Shown here: piece by piece, positions 5,667-8,513 of the stretch
Layout of the letters: every line of letters begins with the position of its first letter
How positions within the stretch are numbered: position 1 is the stretch's first letter
From: Thermoprotei archaeon
GTDB taxonomy: Archaea; Thermoproteota; Thermoprotei_A; Sulfolobales; Ignisphaeraceae
Direction: 5' to 3'
Assembly: GCA_003661865.1 (NCBI GenBank)
Contig: QMWY01000038.1
Span: 1 to 8,513 of the forward strand
Length of the DNA stretch: 8,513 nt
The notes under the pieces: model-generated
Seen by the model: the letters and a program-made list of their open reading frames with translations, nothing else
Told to the model about the DNA's origin: nothing
Databases searched by the model: none
Made by a program: the position numbers and the translations under genes

Positions 5667-5903
5667 TTATGAAATCACCAGCGTGGAGGCGCCGTGCTTA
5701 AGCTCGGCTAAACCCTTAGAGACCTCTACATACATACACATAAGTCCCTGCTCTATCGACCACTGTATGTGAATCTTACCCGTTATCTCTATGTGGCGCG
5801 CCTTCGTATTGAACTCCCTAACGAGTCTTCCATTCCTATCGTAGAGTACGACCGAAGAGTCGAAGCCATCGGCATCCTTCTTTAAACAGAGCCTGACGTA
5901 CAA
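5667..5903 (-). CDS. Hypothetical protein, 78 aa, with YDRNGRL motif
   Basis: No family is recognised. The sequence alternates hydrophobic and polar residues in the way of a small all-beta domain: VRLCLKKDADG, SVVLYDRNGRLVREF, HIEITGKIHIQW, LMCMYVEV and STLVIS. A compact beta-sandwich or barrel is likely (inference). No signal peptide, membrane segment or catalytic motif is evident; three of its residues are methionines and two are cysteines (C6, C56). The start is TTG at 5903, supported by GAGGGA 7 nt upstream (5916-5911). It is the first gene of the leftward operon and diverges from the adenosine-specific kinase gene. The shortness of the protein is the main reason for caution, but the ribosome site, tight spacing to the next gene and shared motif argue that it is real. 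Confidence 0.68.
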   Translation of the reverse strand: MYVRLCLKKDADGFDSSVVLYDRNGRLVREFNTKARHIEITGKIHIQWSIEQGLMCMYVEVSKGLAELKHGASTLVIS

Positions 5904-5936
5904 TAGGTAGTCCCTCTAGCTCTGTTGAAGGCAAGT

Positions 5937-5961
5937 GTTTATACCTCTTACCCCTCTATAT
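5937..5961. promoter_or_regulatory. Divergent promoter region between the three-gene operon and the adenosine kinase gene
   Basis: Two TATA-like elements lie in the 73-bp spacer. GTTTATAC, about 5937-5944, is well placed for rightward transcription starting near 5966, giving a leader of about 11 nt that begins at the GGGGTG ribosome site. TATAT at 5957-5961 (leading on the minus strand into ATAGAGG) would place the leftward start near 5932, leaving a leader that includes GAGGGA. The two promoters would then interleave, so their use may be mutually exclusive. Positions are estimates from spacing. Confidence 0.45.
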
Positions 5962-5976
5962 CATAGGGGTGCCCGC

Positions 5977-6465
5977 ATGGCGGTGAAGATAGACGTCGTG
6001 CAGATGGTGATCCCCGAGGGCGCCAACATAATAATAGGGCAGAGCCACTTCATAAAAACCGTCGAGGATCTATACGAGGCGTTGGTGACTTCATGCCCTG
6101 ATATAAAGTTCGGCATCGCATTCGCTGAGGCAAGCGGTAAGCGGCTAATCAGGTATGACGGCAACGATGAGGAACTCATAAAGGCGGCGATAGAGAACTG
6201 CCGGCGTATAGGGGCGGGCCACATATTCGTCATACTCATAAGGAATGCCTGGCCTATAAACGTGCTAAACGCGCTTAAGAATGTGCAGGAGGTAACGCGT
6301 ATACTGGCAGCAACAGCAAACCCACTTCAGGTAATTGTCGCTGAGACAGACCAAGGACGAGGAGTCATAGGAGTAGTAGATGGTTTCACTCCTGTAGGGG
6401 TTGAGTCAGAAGATGATATCCACGAGAGGAAGGAGTTCCTTAGAAAGATAGGTTATAAGAGGTGA
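5977..6465 (+). CDS. Adenosine-specific kinase (DUF355 family)
   Basis: This 162-aa protein belongs to the small archaeal family annotated as adenosine-specific kinase; a Pyrobaculum member binds adenosine or AMP in its crystal structure. Recognisable stretches are GANIIIGQSHFIKTVEDLYEAL near the N-terminus (broken here only by family-typical residues), KFGIAFAEASGKRLIR in the first core, and AGHIFVILIRNAWPINVLNALK. The end of the domain shows ATANPLQVIVAET and RGVIGVVDG, followed by a short charged tail. It is cytosolic. The ATG at 5977 is chosen because GGGGTG (5966-5971) lies 5 nt upstream; a frame extending back to 5935 would run through the promoter. The next gene begins 7 bp after its stop, so the two form an operon. 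The physiological role is not well established in the family, and the kinase name should be read with that limit. Confidence 0.88.
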   Translation: MAVKIDVVQMVIPEGANIIIGQSHFIKTVEDLYEALVTSCPDIKFGIAFAEASGKRLIRYDGNDEELIKAAIENCRRIGAGHIFVILIRNAWPINVLNALKNVQEVTRILAATANPLQVIVAETDQGRGVIGVVDGFTPVGVESEDDIHERKEFLRKIGYKR

Positions 6466-6472
6466 CGGCTCT

Positions 6473-7072
6473 ATGAAGTCAACGCTTGAGCTGAGGATAA
6501 GAGGTTTTTCAAGGGTTAAGTACAGCAACGAGTACGTAGAGCTAGAGCTCCTAAAACCCACGTTTGAGGAGACGATGACGAGAGATGTGGATACCGAGAG
6601 GCTTGAGGAGTCATTGGATTCCCTAGCCCTTAGCATACTCGGTACGAAACCAGATGTGGACTTCGTCGAGATCGAGACTAGGGTTGATAATACTACGTAT
6701 GTGTACAGCACCTCAAGATTCGTCTCAAGGGACTACACACCAGTGCTGATAGCTCCTAGGCCAAGCAGAGTGCACGCGATATATGTAGCCCCACCGGGAG
6801 ACGATGGTGTCTCGATAGACTTGACCTCTGAGCCTCCGCGGGTCTTCACCGATGAGCTGTACGTGTATGAAACCCCTATCATTGTGAAGAGTGGGGCTAG
6901 TAACCGTGTGCTGGTTGTTGAAAGTAATGCAGGGACGTTTGTAGTTGATCTCAGCGCCCTGCCTAGCCGTAGGATTAGCAGGGGTTCCAGAAAGAGCAGA
7001 AAGGCTAAGCGTAAGCGTAGGAAGAGGTGCAGGTCCAGAAAGAGGAGGACGAAAACGACGTCCTCATCCTAG
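6473..7072 (+). CDS. Hypothetical protein with strongly basic C-terminal tail, 199 aa
   Basis: No family is recognised. Residues 1-160 form an acidic, beta-rich region (LELRIRGFSRV, YVELELL, VDFVEIETRVD, TYVYSTSRFV, RVHAIYVAPP, NRVLVVESNAGTFVVDL). From R166 to K194, 20 of 29 residues are arginine or lysine, interrupted by a single cysteine (C186), and the protein ends TKTTSSS. Such a tail is typical of nucleic-acid or ribosome contact, so an RNA- or DNA-associated role is a reasonable inference. The ATG at 6473 has a near-perfect Shine-Dalgarno, AGAGGTGA (6459-6466), 6 nt upstream, overlapping the stop of the kinase gene, so translation is probably coupled. The 3' end overlaps the convergent carbamoyltransferase gene by 9 bp. 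Frame and codon use stay consistent through the tail, so a frameshift artefact is unlikely. Confidence 0.75.
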   Translation: MKSTLELRIRGFSRVKYSNEYVELELLKPTFEETMTRDVDTERLEESLDSLALSILGTKPDVDFVEIETRVDNTTYVYSTSRFVSRDYTPVLIAPRPSRVHAIYVAPPGDDGVSIDLTSEPPRVFTDELYVYETPIIVKSGASNRVLVVESNAGTFVVDLSALPSRRISRGSRKSRKAKRKRRKRCRSRKRRTKTTSSS

Positions 7073-8008
7073 AAGTAGCGAGAGAACAGCCTTTGCGCTG
7101 TGAAGCCTGTTCTCGGCCTCGTCCCATACAACAGAGTTAGGAGACTCTATAACATCCTCCGTAACCTCCTCTCCGCGATGCGCAGGTAGGCAGTGCATAA
7201 AGATGTAATCCTTCTTCGCATGCTTAACGAGCCCCGCATTCACCTGGTACTTGCTAAGGTCTCTTAACCTCTTCTCCCTCTCCGCCTCCTGACCCATGCT
7301 AACCCACACATCGGTGTAGACCACATCGGCATCCTCAACTGCCTCTATCGGATCCCTAACGATCTTTATCTCAGCACCGCTCCTAGACGCCTCCTCTTCA
7401 GCCCTCTTCAGTATCTCGCTATTCGGGTCGTAGCCGGGCGCCGTTGCTATGTAGATCCTTGCGCCTAGCATAGATGATGCTAGTAGAAGACTGTGCAGCA
7501 CGTTATCAGAGCCATCGCCTAAGAACGCTATCTTTAGACCCTCTATACGCCCCTTCTTCTCCAAGATAGTCATCATATCGGCTATGGCCTGGAGCGGGTG
7601 CTCCAAGTCGCTAAGGGCGTTGATAATAGGTATTCGCGCATACTCAGCAAACTCTACCAGGTCCTTATGCCTATAGACACGGGCGGCCACGCCATCGATG
7701 TACCTCTCCAGCACACGTGCAGTATCTTTTATCGGTTCCCCACGTCCTAGCTGAAGCTCATTCCACGAGAGGTAGAGCGAGCGACCACCCAGCTGCGCCA
7801 TAGCGGTCTCCAAGCTAACCCTAGTTCGGGTGCTATGCTTCTGAAACACAAGCCCCAGCACCTTCCCCTGCAAGAGCGGTATCACACGTTCACCCGAGTA
7901 GAACCTCCTCTTAAAGTCCAGCGAGAGGTTTATGACGAAGCGCAGCTCCTCGGGGGTGAGGTCGGCTATCGAGAGGAGGTCCCTCCCTCTGAACCTTCTG
8001 AAATCCAC
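7064..8008 (-). CDS. argF: Ornithine carbamoyltransferase
   Basis: This enzyme joins carbamoyl phosphate and ornithine to make citrulline in arginine synthesis (or runs in reverse in catabolism); it is cytosolic and usually trimeric or larger. The 314-aa length is standard. The carbamoyl-phosphate site is FQKHSTRTRVS (55-65), with STRTR at 59-63; R113/H114 and HPLQ (137-140) follow. The ornithine half has the glycine-rich GDGSDNV (164-170), DVWVSMGQE (233-241) and the signature HCLPAHRG (272-279) with C273. RLHSAKA (301-307) ends the fold. The GDGSDNV loop appears one residue longer than the common GDGNNV. The start is GTG; no other ATG, GTG or TTG lies in frame before upstream stops. Its ribosome site is weak. 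It diverges from a winged-helix gene and its 3' end overlaps the basic-tail gene by 9 bp. Context does not settle anabolic versus catabolic use. Confidence 0.95.
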   Translation of the reverse strand: MDFRRFRGRDLLSIADLTPEELRFVINLSLDFKRRFYSGERVIPLLQGKVLGLVFQKHSTRTRVSLETAMAQLGGRSLYLSWNELQLGRGEPIKDTARVLERYIDGVAARVYRHKDLVEFAEYARIPIINALSDLEHPLQAIADMMTILEKKGRIEGLKIAFLGDGSDNVLHSLLLASSMLGARIYIATAPGYDPNSEILKRAEEEASRSGAEIKIVRDPIEAVEDADVVYTDVWVSMGQEAEREKRLRDLSKYQVNAGLVKHAKKDYIFMHCLPAHRGEEVTEDVIESPNSVVWDEAENRLHSAKAVLSLLLG

Positions 8009-8044
8009 AGCAGCACCACCGGATCCTATGAGGATGCTCTTCAG

Positions 8045-8068
8045 AAATAACCATTTTCATTTTTATCC
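8045..8068. promoter_or_regulatory. AT-rich divergent promoter region of argF and the winged-helix gene
   Basis: A T-rich segment, CATTTTTATCC (8059-8068 region), is placed about 25-30 nt before the AAGGAGG ribosome site of the rightward gene and could be its TATA/BRE. On the minus strand, GGTTATTTC (around 8045-8051) is about 40 nt before the argF GTG. No operator-like inverted repeat stands out. Assignments are tentative. Confidence 0.35.
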
Positions 8069-8104
8069 CTAGCAGCAATCTACCGCATCTCAGGTAAGGA
8101 GGAG

Positions 8105-8513
8105 TTGGGGAAGGGCATCAAGGCGGAGGATTTCTGCGCAGCACTTTCTATACTTACATCCCTAGCTGCTGAGCGTCGGGGGGTGAGACCTCGATTCACA
8201 CGCTGCCACATGCTGCGGGCTCTAGAGGTGCTAAGCAGGCACGGACCTATGGGTAGACCCACCTTAATGAGACTCCTAGGGCTTGGCGAGACGAGCACCA
8301 AGAACATGATAAGGAGGCTTAGGGAACAAGGTCTAGTAGCTGTGGATCCTGTGGGTGGGGCATACCTCACGCCTAAGGGACACGAGCTCTTGAGTACCTT
8401 GACGAGATACCTAGCGCTGCTCTCCACAAAGGCACCACGGCCACTAGCACCGTGGAACTGTGTAAGCGTGTGGAGCATAAGGCTTGTAGGGGCGTTTGTC
8501 GGACCTGAAAACG
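8105..8513 (+). CDS. Winged-helix regulator, possibly DUF4443 type (3' truncated)
   Basis: A plus-strand frame is open from a stop at 8048-8050 to the window edge and gives a DNA-binding protein, of which 136 residues are visible. After an N-terminal helix, RGVRPRFTRCHMLRALEVL (about 26-44) leads into GRPTLMRLLGLGETSTKNMIRRL (about 52-74). REQGLVAVDPVGGAYLTPKGHELL follows: helix-turn-helix, recognition helix and beta-wing in canonical order. This layout, with RG.RPRF, LGLGE and GG.YLT.KG, resembles the archaeal DUF4443 proteins, whose C-terminal part (beginning here near WSIRLVGAFVG) may be a ligand-binding domain. That family match is from memory and is moderate. The start is the TTG at 8105 after AAGGAGG, although the 2-nt gap is short; the next in-frame GTG at 8183 would cut into the conserved region. 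It diverges from argF, so it may regulate it (inference). Confidence 0.8.
   Translation, partial: MGKGIKAEDFCAALSILTSLAAERRGVRPRFTRCHMLRALEVLSRHGPMGRPTLMRLLGLGETSTKNMIRRLREQGLVAVDPVGGAYLTPKGHELLSTLTRYLALLSTKAPRPLAPWNCVSVWSIRLVGAFVGPEN

Noticed and set aside
6406..6711. Minus-strand 101-aa Ser-rich frame over the kinase/basic-tail junction
   Set aside because: It lies opposite two coupled plus-strand genes with clear ribosome sites.
6985..7060. Basic tail as a frameshift artefact or low-complexity repeat
   Set aside because: The AGG/AGA/AAG codons come in varied order with no repeat unit beyond a short TAAGCG doublet, and the frame continues to a normal stop.
8080..8478. Minus-strand 132-aa frame at the right edge
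   Set aside because: The plus strand carries a coherent winged-helix protein across the same bases with AAGGAGG before its start; the minus frame shows no domain logic.
1..8513. Mobile element, CRISPR array, toxin-antitoxin or defence island
   Set aside because: No transposase, integrase, terminal repeats, spaced direct repeats or defence-type domain combination was seen. The PIN domain is fused to an ATPase and KH-like domain, not a VapC toxin.

Overview
The window looks like ordinary chromosome from a hyperthermophilic crenarchaeon, most likely of the Desulfurococcales (Pyrodictiaceae-like); that placement is inference. The support is an L13e ribosomal protein gene, an archaeal Hjc resolvase beside a PIN-domain ATPase of the Sulfolobus PINA type, an archaeal adenosine-specific kinase, frequent AGG/AGA arginine and ATA isoleucine codons, short TATA-box promoters close to the genes, and 8 non-ATG starts (TTG or GTG) among the 14 starts visible. 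Coding density is very high. I see no rRNA, tRNA, CRISPR array, insertion sequence or origin, and no non-coding stretch over 300 bases.

Left part (1-3095). The 3' end of serS (+) meets a small unknown gene (-). Upstream of that gene, on the same strand, lies rpl13e. rpl13e and hjc diverge from a 68-80 bp spacer holding one palindromic TATA box. hjc (+) then runs into a convergent PIN-ATPase gene and overlaps its 3' end by 14 bp. In Sulfolobus the homologues of these two proteins bind each other and process Holliday junctions, so this is a recombination-repair locus.

Middle part (3096-5903). speH, a self-cleaving pyruvoyl decarboxylase of polyamine synthesis, reads leftward. A 235-bp AT-rich spacer with several TATA-like boxes separates it from a rightward pair: a winged-helix protein and a TatD-like metal-dependent hydrolase. 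The hydrolase overlaps by 6 bp the end of a leftward three-gene operon of unrecognised small proteins (78, 142 and 103 aa). The first two share a V-x-L...YDR[N/D]GRL motif; the third carries two CX3CX3C cysteine triplets. This operon is the least explained part of the window.

Right part (5904-8513). A rightward pair encodes the adenosine-specific kinase and an unknown protein ending in a strongly basic tail. It overlaps by 9 bp the end of a leftward ornithine carbamoyltransferase gene. Divergent from that gene, a winged-helix regulator of possible DUF4443 type runs off the right edge.

Taken together these are housekeeping functions (translation, recombination, polyamine and arginine metabolism, nucleoside metabolism) with several uncharacterised small archaeal genes between them. 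I found no clear sign of a defence, mobile or biosynthetic island.
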